This document shows positions 58,001 through 62,627 of a stretch of DNA of 64,000 nucleotides, piece after piece. The notes beneath the pieces are model-generated. The model searched no databases. It was not told where the DNA came from and saw nothing but the letters and a program-made list of their open reading frames with translations. The stretch lies in contig CM061063.1 of NCBI GenBank assembly GCA_030762895.1, forward strand, positions 215,242,103 to 215,306,102, written 5' to 3'. Source of the stretch: Sophora flavescens (lineage: Eukaryota; Streptophyta; Magnoliopsida; Fabales; Fabaceae). A program made the translations under genes and the position numbers. Position 1 is the stretch's first letter; each line of letters opens with the position of its first letter.

Positions 58001-59234
58001 ATTGTAATCTTGATATTGCTTTTGGGCCACCTTAACTCTTCGATTGGCTCCTCCCTCGCTCTCCTCCATAGCTATTACACAATCCTTGTCATTAATATGC
58101 TCATTTCTCATTATTCTCTCATTTTCTCGTAGGGTTGTTGTCGCCTCATCCAATTTCAATGTTGTCCTCTCTATGAGCAATGCACTGAAGGTTGTAGGAC
58201 TTAGGTAATGAGGTCAACAATACCAGTGATTGCTCCTCTTCGAAAATTTTATCATCTGCATTCAACAGTTGGCATACTAGCTGGTTGAATGAATTAATGT
58301 GGTTGTGGAGATTTCCTCCCTTCTCCATTTTGAGTTAGTATGACTCCATCTTCAAGCAAAGTCGAATGGCTAGCTACGTTGGCCCTTAGATGCTCTCAAG
58401 CTTCTCCTCAGGGCCTTCGGTGTTGTCTCCGTCAACACATTGGACTTGATCTCTGGATCAAGAGCTAACCTGATTGTGTTGACGACCTTCCTTAGTATCT
58501 CACTATAGTTACTCCATGGTAGTTGATTTCTCATCCTGTAAAGTTTGATGAAGAGGTCTTGAATGATACTCTGCCAGATTGAAAATTTTTTATCCTCCCA
58601 TTAAATAATGGGATCTCAAATTTATGTGTGTTCCCTGCCATATCATTTGATACCATTGTTGGGAATAACCGCACACCAAGGCTTGAGAATGGCACACTGA
58701 ACAAATCAGAGAAAATAATGGACACGATATTTAAGTGGTTCGACATTGTATTGCTTACATCCACGAAACACTCCAACAAAATATTCACTATCTCAATAAC
58801 ATTAAGTTTTGTTAAACATGAAAAACCTCATAGGAGGAGAGGTTAGTGTCATTTTCCCTTGATTGTAGTATAATGAAAATGTTCTCATGAAGTTATAATT
58901 GGTTACTTAGAATGATGAATATGATACTTCCTTTTGGAGCTTTAACAATCAGTTTAATAATTATTACAACCTTCAATTCATTATGGCAAGAAAATTGTTA
59001 CTGTTACTTGTTAAGATGTTTTATTTTTGTTGACTTGTCTTCTCTAACTAGTTTTGCATGTCGTGTGCTTAACAGAGAAAGTTGATCATGGTGGGGTCTC
59101 GTAGAACTCTATCAATGGTTCCGCTACTGAAGCTTCTCATTAACAAGGTTGAGGAGCAAACTGGAATTTTAAGTCTGTCTAAGAAGGATGTCTATCGAAC
59201 AGGGGAGCTTAAGAGATGTTCCCAAATGAGATGA
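8405..59234 (+). CDS. DNA2: DNA2 replication nuclease/helicase, 34 exons
   Basis: Dna2 is an Fe-S nuclease joined to a superfamily-1 5'-3' helicase. It trims Okazaki flaps, resects double-strand ends and acts at stalled forks in the nucleus; the Arabidopsis gene is JHS1. Proposed exons: 8405-8896, 9675-9842, 9929-10153, 10366-10434, 11074-11289, 11383-11436, 11516-11577, 16411-16543, 17511-17621, 17771-17867, 18043-18125, 20364-20429, 21069-21224, 21372-21427, 21527-21584, 21659-21769, 21855-21911, 22821-22955, 23064-23306, 24980-25054, 25248-25363, 25468-25540, 25648-25752, 25875-26042, 37148-37217, 37302-37453, 38102-38179, 38262-38354, 38452-38589, 45789-45828, 45913-45986, 55279-55416, 55655-55774, 59076-59234. 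The total is 4191 bp, 1396 residues, close to plant Dna2 length. Every join keeps frame and no stop interrupts it. Large introns are 7 (4.8 kb), 24 (11.1 kb), 29 (7.2 kb), 31 (9.3 kb) and 33 (3.3 kb), all filled with transposons. Exon limits are my reading of splice sites, without transcript data. Confidence 0.93.
12291..15316 (-). mobile_element. hAT transposon 1 (3026 bp) in DNA2 intron 7
   Basis: The element is bounded by an exact 8-bp target duplication, GCTTGGGT, at 12283-12290 and 15317-15324, the length typical of hAT. Its terminal inverted repeats are CAGTGTTATCGA at the left and, reversed, CAGTGTTGTCGAAT at the right. Subterminal regions are dense in GCCATGGC, ATGGCGG and CCGCCAT. 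The coding strand is minus. The small element at 43075-43242 shares both ends and subterminal motifs. Confidence 0.93.
12610..15060 (-). pseudogene. hAT transposase, broken
   Basis: Pieces in order on the minus strand are: 14903-14322, with KKVAKKGFIDLF and the transposase motif SIMLDAWTDRKQR; 14340-13954, with QIITDNGSNYVLA and WTPCAAHCLDLMLEDI; 13896-13528, with GERKPAMGYIYEAMDKAK; then the C-terminal dimerisation motif SGCERNWSVFEQ near 13240-13300; and an acidic tail, 13107-12610. This is the RNase-H-like core and hATC domain of plant hAT transposases. A frameshift lies near 14340 and an in-frame TAG near 13955, so it is probably inactive, although a real intron could explain some breaks. 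The N-terminal zinc-finger part is not clear. Confidence 0.85.
15355..16080 (+). mobile_element. Degraded Ty1/copia remnant (LTR piece and RNase H end)
   Basis: The stretch to about 15603 matches the LTR family of the foldback at 40789-41214 (AAATAAGGCATGTTGCCT, then GGGCATTGGGAGAG) and ends at ATCAGTTGGTTCCTATC, the primer-binding region. A decayed RNase H end follows, with CHFIREKM at about 15931-15954 and, after frameshifts, LGAYEYAPD. Gag and most of pol are missing. It lies directly to the right of hAT 1 in intron 7. Confidence 0.65.
16411..21911 (+). CDS. DNA2: DNA2 exons 8-17: RecB-like Fe-S nuclease domain
   Basis: Residues about 429-738. Nuclease motifs appear in family order: GTLLH with His506, GLKGMIDAS with Asp612, and PLEFKTGK with Glu634 and Lys636, the catalytic D-E-K set. 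The four cysteines of the 4Fe-4S cluster are Cys480 (SCARRT), Cys724, Cys727 and Cys733 (CRGCRHLDVC). All are present, so activity is expected. Introns 12 (GAG|GCAAGT at 20430), 13 (CAG|GCAAGA at 21225) and probably 16 (CAG|GCATGG at 21770) use GC instead of GT donors. For intron 12 a GT site 12 bases downstream would also keep frame. Confidence 0.92.
18264..18900 (-). mobile_element. Copia 3' end remnant in intron 11
   Basis: On the minus strand a decayed RNase H end can be followed in broken frames (VSQPCSSFHDKEYGAC, corresponding to the family's NPVLHSTTKHME region). A polypurine-like ACAGGGGAATAA follows, and then a putative LTR (about 18563 down to 18264) ending CTCTAACA. No intact reading frame remains. 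Confidence 0.55.
18930..20290 (-). mobile_element. Probable gypsy 3' remnant, interrupted by a MITE
   Basis: On the minus strand at about 19715-19580 the sequence GQIPHFSLEDKTDLERG resembles the end of gypsy polyproteins, just before the LTR. The flanks at 18930-19250 and 19574-20290 have no other recognised domain. A lysine- and glutamate-rich frame at 20293-19955 may be a gag remnant but has no diagnostic motif. Boundaries are uncertain. Confidence 0.35.
19254..19570. mobile_element. PIF/Harbinger-type MITE (317 bp)
   Basis: The flanks are TAA at 19251-19253 and 19571-19573, the 3-bp TWA duplication of this superfamily. Inverted ends are GGCTATGCTTGGGAG and, reversed, GTCTATGTTTGGAAG. The interior is non-coding and rich in CCATTCCACTCCA and its complement. 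It lies in DNA2 intron 11. Confidence 0.75.
20511..20673 (+). mobile_element. Au-type SINE in intron 12
   Basis: A tRNA-derived head has an A box, TGGCCCAACGG (20522-20532), and a B box, GGTTCAAATCC (20566-20576). The body GGGTAAGGCTGCGTACATCT, then CTAGGCCGCCCTTTTT, matches the Au SINE family as known from many plants. An 18-bp target duplication with one mismatch (TATATATGCTTCTTGTAG / TATATATGCATCTTGTAG) lies at 20493-20510 and 20674-20691. It is complete and inserted in the sense direction of DNA2. Confidence 0.9.
22200..22740. other. Diverged repeat in intron 17, class unclear
   Basis: The intron between 21912 and 22820 contains a TA microsatellite and then an AT-rich stretch that may be a decayed retroposon on the minus strand (poly-T at 22243-22250 would be its tail). 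No domain can be named. Confidence 0.3.
22821..25752 (+). CDS. DNA2: DNA2 exons 18-23: region linking nuclease and helicase
   Basis: Residues about 739-987. Exons 18 and 19 contain LLCHWDRLIDLEAKE followed by KKQVWRSHS. In other Dna2 proteins this segment connects the nuclease to the beta-barrel and stalk that hold the helicase. Exon 23 ends SLNDDQRRAILK, the Q-motif-like sequence just before the Walker A loop. The intron after exon 19 (1.7 kb) holds only diverged repeat sequence, including an LTR-like piece near 24600-24850. Splice sites are of the usual GT-AG type. Confidence 0.88.
23307..24979. other. DNA2 intron 19, diverged repeats
   Basis: No gene is seen. The piece at about 24600-24850 (repeated TTAGGATT motifs, then GTAATAAATCTTGTGTGG) looks like a solo or truncated copia LTR. 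GCAATAGCAGCCGCTGTGAC near 24039 recalls hAT-type ends, but no partner end or target duplication was found. Confidence 0.35.
25875..38589 (+). CDS. DNA2: DNA2 exons 24-29: helicase domain 1A
   Basis: Residues 988-1220. Exon 24 carries Walker A, GMPGTGKTS, with Lys1005, and motif Ia, LLTAYTNSAVDNLL. After the 11.1-kb intron 24, exon 26 carries motif II, DEAGQ (1109-1113). Exon 27 carries motif III, GDHYQLPPL (1133-1141), and exon 29 begins with YRM of motif IV. The helicase is thus split by the largest transposon load in the gene, but the reading frame across the intron (KLKAQ|GIDFV) is conserved in the family. Confidence 0.93.
26300..26984 (-). mobile_element. Copia-2, left part: 3' LTR and RNase H end
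   Basis: On the minus strand the frame 26959-26609 gives the RNase H end of a copia polyprotein (CDNKAAINIAQNPVQHDRTK, ADILTKGLF). It is followed by the polypurine tract AACTTGGGGGG and an LTR starting TGTTGCAATATG at 26631. The LTR runs left to about 26300-26355; its end is not clear. The rest of Copia-2 lies at 31295-35185, beyond the rearranged Copia-1. Confidence 0.8.
27051..27304 (+). repeat. Copia-1 LTR, left, plus orientation
   Basis: The LTR runs TGTTAGAGACAG...TTCTAATA. It is preceded by the polypurine run ATATGGGGGAA and followed by the primer site TGGTATCACAGAGC. Being flanked on both sides by internal sequence, it has the form of an LTR between two tandem copies or in a one-LTR circle. 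Confidence 0.88.
27456..31009 (-). pseudogene. Copia-1 gag-pol, broken
   Basis: Gag starts at ATG 31009 (MASVNPFANPS) but has an in-frame stop where the inverted copy reads Trp. The long frame 30648-28522 holds the gag zinc knuckle CQICKKYGHDASICYYRH, protease DSGATHH, the integrase HHCC finger and core (VCDLWGPAP, VQSDWGGEF, NGLVERKHR). RT follows in other frames at 28179-27456 (CKWVFRVKENPDG, VDVNNAFLNGS, LYGLKQAPRAW) and stops before the YVDD site, where the inversion begins. Stops and frameshifts make it non-functional. Confidence 0.88.
31041..31294 (-). repeat. Copia-1 LTR, right, minus orientation
   Basis: This is the reverse complement of 27051-27304 with very few differences (for example at CTATATTG versus CTGTATTG). 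The outer end abuts Copia-2 sequence at 31295. A 5-bp target duplication is not evident (GGGAA left, GGAAC right). Confidence 0.9.
31295..35185 (-). pseudogene. Copia-2 gag-pol, main part, broken
   Basis: Read on the minus strand. Gag, 35170-34406, has DQCYEEDWENPKD and the knuckle CEHCKKAWHTKETCWKLHG, then protease WIIDYGATDHM. Integrase, 34376-33215, has HYRLGHPSFNYMKHL, HSDVWGPS and NGMAERKNKHLLE. RT, 32991-31785, has LDVKNAFLNGNLEEVYM and IVYVDDIILTG. RNase H follows to 31295. Breaks lie near 34400, 33200 and 31800. A C/G-rich tract at 33225-33261 sits in the integrase-RT spacer. It is antisense to DNA2 in intron 24. Confidence 0.88.
33225..33261. repeat. C/G-rich tract with G-quadruplex pattern
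   Basis: The plus strand shows runs of C (CCCC, CCCC, CCCC, CCC, then eight C, CCC, CCCCC) separated by single A. The minus strand therefore has more than four G-runs of three or more, the pattern for a G-quadruplex. It lies inside Copia-2. Confidence 0.85.
35186..36677 (-). mobile_element. Copia-3, 5' part only (LTR, gag, start of protease)
   Basis: On the minus strand the LTR runs 36677-36446 (TGTTAGAATATGCTAG...CTATTA), with a primer-like site TGGTACCACGAGC next to it and gag from ATG 36418. The gag frames 36141-35662 and 35661-35362 include the knuckle CQICGRNGHEALACYYRY after a glycine/arginine-rich stretch. The protease region ends near NLTLNNLLHVPS at about 35186, where Copia-2 gag begins in the same orientation. 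The LTR contains an (AG)n run at 36473-36493. Confidence 0.8.
36678..37147. other. Remaining right part of DNA2 intron 24
   Basis: Unique-looking AT-rich intron sequence precedes exon 25. No repeat or gene is recognised. Confidence 0.5.
39352..39500 (+). mobile_element. LTR fragment related to the one at 45237
   Basis: TGTTAGATATAGGGATAATG and the following 140 bases resemble 45237 onwards (for example GTAACTGTTATAGGTAGACA versus GTAACTGTACTATTATGGG, then AGCTGTAACAGCTGTTGT). The two copies are clearly diverged. It may be the 5' LTR of the gypsy remnant whose 3' end lies at 44700-45560, with much later insertion between them. Confidence 0.5.
39740..41950 (+). pseudogene. Copia-4 RT and RNase H remnant with 3' LTR start
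   Basis: The RT start is seen as HPRWRQAMIDEINTLQSSGT (39898-39957). ARLVAKGY, LDIKNAFLHGDLTEEVY and FGLKQSLRSWFGRF follow in shifting frames. After a foldback insert at 40789-41214 the RNase H end continues in decayed form to about 41780. AGCTTAAGGGGGA is a polypurine tract, and TGTGTATATTTATGG starts the 3' LTR. Many frameshifts and stops show it is old. It lies in intron 29, sense to DNA2. Confidence 0.8.
40789..41214. mobile_element. LTR foldback: two 192-bp arms around a 42-bp loop
   Basis: The left arm, 40789-40980, and right arm, 41023-41214, are inverted copies with one difference seen (TGTTGCCTG versus TGTTACCTG). Each arm starts TGTTAGATATGGGCCC and is a copia LTR of the family also seen at 15355-15603. 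The right arm, read on the minus strand, continues through the loop to the LTR end and primer site (AGTTGGTTCCTATCA). The left arm stops short of this. AAGT flanks both sides (40785-40788, 41215-41218), a likely short target duplication in Copia-4. Confidence 0.93.
41967..42514. mobile_element. hAT-type MITE rich in CCGG (548 bp)
   Basis: An exact 8-bp target duplication, GTTGAGAC, lies at 41959-41966 and 42515-42522. The ends are CAGGGTTTTGAAAACCGG and, reversed, CAAGGTTTACAAAACCGG. Both subterminal regions are packed with AACCGG and CCGGTCCGG motifs around an AT-rich core without coding potential. It lies in the 3' LTR region of Copia-4. Confidence 0.88.
42523..43066 (+). other. Possible gypsy gag remnant
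   Basis: The frame is decayed and no firm motif is seen. The position, before the clearer gag remnant at 44700, and text such as CACCGGAGAAGACTGGAGAT suggest the front half of the same gag, split by later insertions. This is a weak inference. Confidence 0.3.
43075..43242. mobile_element. hAT MITE (168 bp) related to hAT transposon 1
   Basis: An exact 8-bp target duplication, GTTTGAGC, lies at 43067-43074 and 43243-43250. The left end CAATGTTATCGATGGCGG and the right end, reversed, CAGTGTTATCAAATAGCGG match the ends of the 3-kb hAT element at 12291-15316. AAAATCCGCCA and CCATGG motifs are shared too. It has no coding capacity and must have used a transposase supplied in trans. Confidence 0.92.
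43678..44672. mobile_element. Possible TIR element with GC-rich interior
   Basis: The left part, TAGGACTGGACAACGGGCGG, and the right part, reversed, TTAGGGGTGGACATCAACCC, share TAGG..TGGACA. Both sides are rich in GGTCGG/CCGACC. No target duplication is seen. The interior carries a 30-bp tandem repeat at 43981-44090. The class is probably hAT-like by its ends, but this is uncertain. Confidence 0.4.
43981..44090. repeat. 30-bp minisatellite, about 3.5 units
   Basis: Units start at 43981, 44011, 44041 and 44071 (the last partial). Each reads roughly GYAGATCTGCGGGCAGAGCA then CGACGTGGTG, with a few changes per unit. The period is exactly 30 bases. No protein motif is apparent. Confidence 0.85.
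44700..45236 (+). pseudogene. Ty3/gypsy gag end joined to the end of the element
   Basis: A decayed gag reaches the zinc knuckle CFRCEEKYSPDHVCKNKQL at 45025-45081, typical of plant gypsy gag. About 120 bases later the text LEDKV and the purine run AGAGGGAAGTAT mark the 3' end of a gypsy element, just before the LTR at 45237. The whole pol region is missing, so this is an internally deleted copy. Confidence 0.7.
45237..45560 (+). repeat. Gypsy 3' LTR, right end uncertain
   Basis: The LTR starts TGTTAGATACAGGAATAGGG right after the purine run and is related to 39352-39500. The end may lie in the region after the (GA)n run at 45494-45507. Confidence 0.5.
45789..59234 (+). CDS. DNA2: DNA2 exons 30-34: helicase domain 2A and C terminus
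   Basis: Residues 1221-1396. Exon 32 has GIITPYNSQ and TIDKYQ. Exon 33 continues GRDKDCILVSFVRS (motif V) and ends RINVALTRAK (motif VI, arginine finger region). Exon 34 begins RKLIMVGSRRTLS and ends at TGA 59232-59234 after CSQMR. The C-terminal tail after VPLLKLL is not strongly conserved. A possible polyadenylation signal AATAAA lies at 59500-59505, but I cannot show that it is used. Confidence 0.9.
46019..46461. mobile_element. Foldback MITE in DNA2 intron 31
   Basis: The ends GGGAAAAGTCCAAATTACAC and, reversed, GGGAAAAGTCCTACTTACAA form terminal inverted repeats. The interior holds a second, diverged copy of the left part (AAAAGTTCAAATTACACC near 46179), so it may be a duplicated or nested unit. 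The target duplication is unclear. A MULE-like or hAT-like MITE is possible. Confidence 0.6.
47108..47341 (+). repeat. Copia-5 left LTR (TA...TA)
   Basis: The 234-bp LTR contains CTATATAA near 47222, a likely promoter TATA, and a CT microsatellite near its end. Confidence 0.9.
47388..49735 (+). pseudogene. Copia-5 gag, protease and integrase (frameshifted)
   Basis: Gag begins MASTGNPFETV at 47388, with the UBN2-type text LDDSNFLLWKQQVEALI. A 20-bp tandem duplication (47861-47880, 47881-47900) breaks the frame; reading resumes from about 47900. The knuckle is CQLCDKYGHEAFDCWYR, protease DSGASHH, and the integrase finger WHYRLGHANN...CNACYLGKAHR. The core has HTDLWGPAP, VQSDWGGEY and NGTVERKHR. 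The frame ends at 49735 before RT. Confidence 0.9.
50203..51410 (+). pseudogene. Copia-5 reverse transcriptase and start of RNase H
   Basis: The frame shows CKWVFRVKENPNG, VDVNNAFLNGVLSKEVY, LYGLKQAPRAWYESL and the active site YVDDIIITG, so the RT itself reads through. RNase H begins and is cut at KKQQLVARS by the hAT insertion at 51411. The link between integrase and RT (49736-50202) is broken by frameshifts. Confidence 0.9.
51411..54556 (-). mobile_element. hAT transposon 2 (3146 bp), nested in Copia-5
   Basis: An exact 8-bp target duplication, GCCCGGTC, lies at 51403-51410 and 54557-54564. The ends are CAAGGTTGTCAGACTCGCGA and, reversed, CATGGTTGTCAGAATCGCGA. Both subterminal regions (51415-51500 and 54370-54545) contain many GACTCG/CGAGTC motifs. 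It inserted into the RNase H code of Copia-5 after that element had entered DNA2 intron 31. Confidence 0.95.
51683..54065 (-). pseudogene. hAT transposase with BED finger, broken
   Basis: Minus-strand parts in order are: 54065-53532, with the BED zinc finger CNYCSKTVSGGVFRFKHHLA; 53554-53102, with SDGWTDNKRHSICNFLVNS and VQVVTDNAANFKAAGEML; 53077-52634, with EKPAMGFIYEGMDCAKEQI; 52411-52067, with the dimerisation motif CSSSGCERNWSAFEM; and an acidic tail, 52042-51683. A frameshift lies near 53540, and an imperfect repeat at 53150-53200 disrupts the middle. Some gaps could be introns, but the whole looks inactive. Confidence 0.87.
54557..54910 (+). pseudogene. Copia-5 RNase H, part after the hAT insert
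   Basis: The sequence resumes ARSSTEAEYRSMANTIAETL and continues CDNLSAVNLEHNPILHARTK to a stop at 54908-54910, followed by the purine run and LTR. It completes the domain interrupted at 51410. The 8-bp hAT target duplication, GCCCGGTC, is repeated at the junction. Confidence 0.9.
54925..55158 (+). repeat. Copia-5 right LTR (TA...TA)
   Basis: This LTR matches the left one, with about ten substitutions, one duplicated CAGTTT and a shorter CT run. The ends are identical to the left LTR, so the TA termini are not a chance change in one copy. Confidence 0.9.
56792..58845 (-). mobile_element. Copia-6 remnant in DNA2 intron 33
   Basis: On the minus strand a truncated 5' LTR ends CCCAACA at 58657, next to a primer site, TGGTATCAAATG. 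Decayed gag pieces follow (58788-58531, 58328-58146, 58180-57992), with a knuckle, ECYYCGKKSN, near 57970. The protease start GWMIDFTASMHICQD lies near 57775. Only spacer follows, then the 3' LTR 57360-56792 (TGTTAGGATAAAAAT...). Both LTRs share GTGGTTCGACA and AAACACTCCAA. Integrase, RT and RNase H are absent. Confidence 0.7.
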
Positions 59235-59843
59235 GTGAAAATAATTTTCCCATTATTCAGAAAGGTTGTAATTGTTTTTTGTTTTTTGACTGTTGTAATT
59301 GTTAATATATTACCATCAAATGGCGTGCATGTATTGGTGTTTTGTTATTTAGAAATGTAAATATAGAATAGTATTAGTAAAACTTTTCTTTTATTTCAAA
59401 ATACCTTTGCTGAGGTTAACAATATCCCAACTCGGTTGTGACATCTTGGGTGAATGGCTGTTTTCTTTCAATTAGGCTATAAAACGAACTAATCGAAGAA
59501 ATAAAGCTTGCACTTGAAATTCGAGTGAAGAGAACTACTATATTCAGCCTCCATCAAATGGCGATAACTATAGGAGCCATGCTTTGCGACTACACAGCCA
59601 AGACTTTGACCTTATGCAGCTGAGTCGTGTATTAAGAGCTTTACATAGCCAGGTTTTGTGTCCCATAACCGGAAAAGTGCACAAAGCTGTACGAATTAAG
59701 GAAACTAAAGCACATGGCTTTGTTATTATGTTAAAATATTGAGAGCTGAAGTACCCGAGGAGAACACGGCCTCGGCATGTGAAACCATGGGATAACATGG
59801 CTTGGCCATCAAGAACCATATCATGATACACGGTCGTTCCAAA
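59235..59843. other. 3' flank of DNA2
   Basis: It contains the DNA2 3' UTR, with an AATAAA at 59500-59505, then AT-rich intergenic DNA. No further gene is seen. Confidence 0.5.
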
Positions 59844-60823
59844 GGCCCCATCTAGAATACTCCATCCCTAAATTGGAGTTTGCATCCTCCATGTCTTTTC
59901 ACCATAGATTTAATAATAAAATATTTCAATGGTCAAGATTAAAAAGGCAAAATGGGTACTATAAAAATAATACATTATTTAATTTAAAATATATTTTTAA
60001 ATTTAATTTACGAAAGCTTGATTTGCACCCAAAAAAAAATGAAAGCTTGATCCCTTCCTTACGATCATGGAGTGGGCGAGAGGGTTGATCCTAGAAACGA
60101 GACTGAACCTCTCCTCCACCGATGGCGGCATCGTTCCACGGGCGGCGTTACAGGCAAAGCCGTCGAGGGAGAGGCGATCGGTTGGAGGAGCGGATGGGCG
60201 GTTAGCAGGTGGAGGGGGAAAGAGAAGAGGAGGTGCTTAGGGGCGACGCGGCCCAAATTGGAGGAGGCTCCGTCGTACATGGTTTGTGGTTGTAGTGAGA
60301 TGACGACCTTCACTTCGTGGATTCCATAGAAAACCTAGGTTGTGCTTTGTCCCCTTCGACCTAGGTTGTCCTCTGGAAGACGACGACGGCGTCATCTGTG
60401 CGCTAGTCGTTTGGTCGCTCCGGCCTGTGGGTCCGGGGCCTCTTTCGCCTACGCCACCAACTTGTTCGGCGACCAATGGACTGAAAGTGGTGATGTTAAT
60501 GAAGAGGGCAAGCAATTTCATTGCCTAGTATTTTAATCATTTCTACCATTTTCTAATTGCTTGGAGGTCTCTTACATAGTCTTAAACTTTGATTTTTATA
60601 ATTGATTTTGAAATTTGAAATCAATTTGGATACCTCTAGTTGAATTTTTCAAGTTCGACGATGGAGTGATATGAAAGGATTTGTAGAAGAGAAGAAGAGA
60701 GGTGGTCATGGGGATGTCCATAATATTTGTTTTTTTTTTTTTTTGTATTTTTTATGTGAAATTCCTAAAATGCCCTTGGAGTATTGAAACTTAACTCCCA
60801 TGCGGAGTATTCTAGACAGCGCC
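59844..60823. mobile_element. TIR-bounded GC-rich unit, possible gene-capture element
   Basis: TCTAGAATACTCC at 59851-59863 and its reverse complement at 60804-60816 bound a 980-bp unit with outer ends GGCCCCA and CAGCGCC. The core, 60065-60530, is much richer in G and C than its surroundings and has open frames on both strands without a recognised domain. GC-rich cargo within TIRs is typical of Pack-MULEs, but no 9-bp target duplication is visible, so the class is open. Confidence 0.45.
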
Positions 60824-61722
60824 AATTATTCCATAAACTATGCATTGAGGTTTCAAAGCATTTAAACAAGTATAAATCCAACTATGGCATTGAAGCGAGA
60901 GCATAAACATATCTCATTTAGAAGAAGTCCTTATCTTGTTCGGTATTGCAATATTTTTCCGTTACTGACACGGCCAGGTGATTTGCTTTGCCAATTTTAC
61001 ACAGCGAGGCTATGTACTTTTTTGATACCACGGTATTGGCAGAGTATCCCCGGCTTCGCCAAGAACTAATCTCCTTCGAGTCATTGGCTGCATTGAGACT
61101 ATCCTTCCCAACATCGTTTTTTATCACACCCAAAATTCGAACTCGAGACCTTGGGAATGAAAGCAACCGCAGTACCAGTTGCTTTGCCAATTTTACACGG
61201 CGAGGCTATGTACTTTGTTACCCAAAATGTTACAATTTAGTATATTAGTAAATATTTACAATGGTTTGGATTCTATGAAATAATCAAAAGTGTTGGTGGA
61301 TAAATAAATTAAAGTCAAATTGGGCGTACCCAGCTCACGGTTGCCTAAGAAACCCATGTGGTGGTCCTTCCTTCACCTACACGGTACCCACCTTATCTTG
61401 GATCGTACTTGAAGCCACATGTAAACAAGTGCAATAAAACTAGTTGTTCAACTAACAGTGACCTAATTCGTCAACGAGCTACAAGAAACAATGTTATCAA
61501 GAAGGCCCGACATAATCAATAGTTAGCTGATTCCTTAAACATGCAGTCAAGGTTCAATTCCTATTGTGCGGATAAAAATTATATAGAAAAAAACAAAACC
61601 CACTTCAATAATCTTTATGAATATTCTTGGTACAGCAAAAAAAAAAATGCCAATCATACTAAATTTATACATATATCATCTTATAATTATCATCTAATTA
61701 TAATTAGTCCCACTATTTTTTT

Positions 61723-61772
<50 letters not shown>

Positions 61773-62480
61773 TTTAACTAATATTTTTTTGTTAAATAAA
61801 ACGACTTAGGGAAAATAAGGGTATATACAATTTTGATTGATTAAATTGAATTAAGACTTCAACTCATTTTAGATAATAAATGATGTATACATTCTACTTT
61901 TCTCACTTTACAATCAAGTTTCAAGATAACTTTGATCATGACCATGTTTAAACTTTTTTTTTTTGGTCCCTTGTGTCCTTCATGTGCTAGGCTAATCTCT
62001 CGAGCCAATTAGAATCATAAGAGCGACAAAGTTCTTATTCAATAATTTTAATCGATGTTGCATTCTTAGAGGTCGGATTGTTTAAACTTTAAGTAACTAT
62101 TATGATAATTAAATGGATTTAATTAATATACACTGACGGTCTAAAGTTTTTTTACATTGTCAGCCAATCAAAAATTAACACGTCATTATAAATCTTTGAT
62201 TTTTATCCTAACCACCTTAAAAATCATCAATTTCGTGATTGATTATCAGTATAAAAATATTTATCCTGATAGCACGTATAAATTAAACTCTAATTAAATT
62301 CGTGCAAGCCAAGAAAATATTGATTGTCGGTGAGAAAATAACTTTGCGGGTAAACAAGAACTTGAAAATATAGAAGAGATAAAATAAAACTAGAAAGAGA
62401 AGCTCCCAACACCACCCACTTTTCCTTTGCTTTCCAACTACGCCCCATTCTTTACTCTCTTGGATACCCAATCTCCTACT
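60824..62480. other. Intergenic repeats between DNA2 and the ATL gene
   Basis: A 38-bp direct repeat (60983-61020, 61179-61216) flanks a tRNA-like minus-strand stretch, possibly a SINE remnant. A (TA)n run lies at 61727-61768. At 62122-62180 the text TGACGGTCTAAAGTTTTTTT followed by ACATTGTCAGCC forms a small palindrome like those of common plant MITEs. No gene is supported. Confidence 0.45.
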
Positions 62481-62546
62481 TTCCCTTCTCTCATGTCTCT
62501 CTTCTTTTGATCCCAAAAGAAAAAGAAAAAGAAAAAGAAAAAAATA

Positions 62547-62627
62547 ATGAACTCAATCTGAGGAAGTTATAGAAAACCAAAAAACTTGTCCATATGACTT
62601 ATTGAGGTGATGATTACATTCACATAA
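62547..62627 (+). promoter_or_regulatory. Three short uORFs before the ATL start
   Basis: Small frames at 62547-62561 (4 codons plus stop), 62594-62605 (3 codons plus stop) and 62610-62627 (5 codons plus stop) precede the main ATG. The stop of the third, TAA, shares its last A with the main start (TAATG). An A-rich AAAAAG repeat lies just upstream, at 62515-62544. If these are in the transcript they should lower translation or make it depend on reinitiation. Confidence 0.55.

Noticed and set aside
57525..58788. Copia-6 frames as a host gene
   Set aside because: Knuckle, protease start, primer site and LTRs identify a retroelement remnant.
60065..60536. Overlapping open frames on both strands in the GC-rich core
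   Set aside because: GC-rich DNA has few stops by chance. No domain or splice structure supports a gene.
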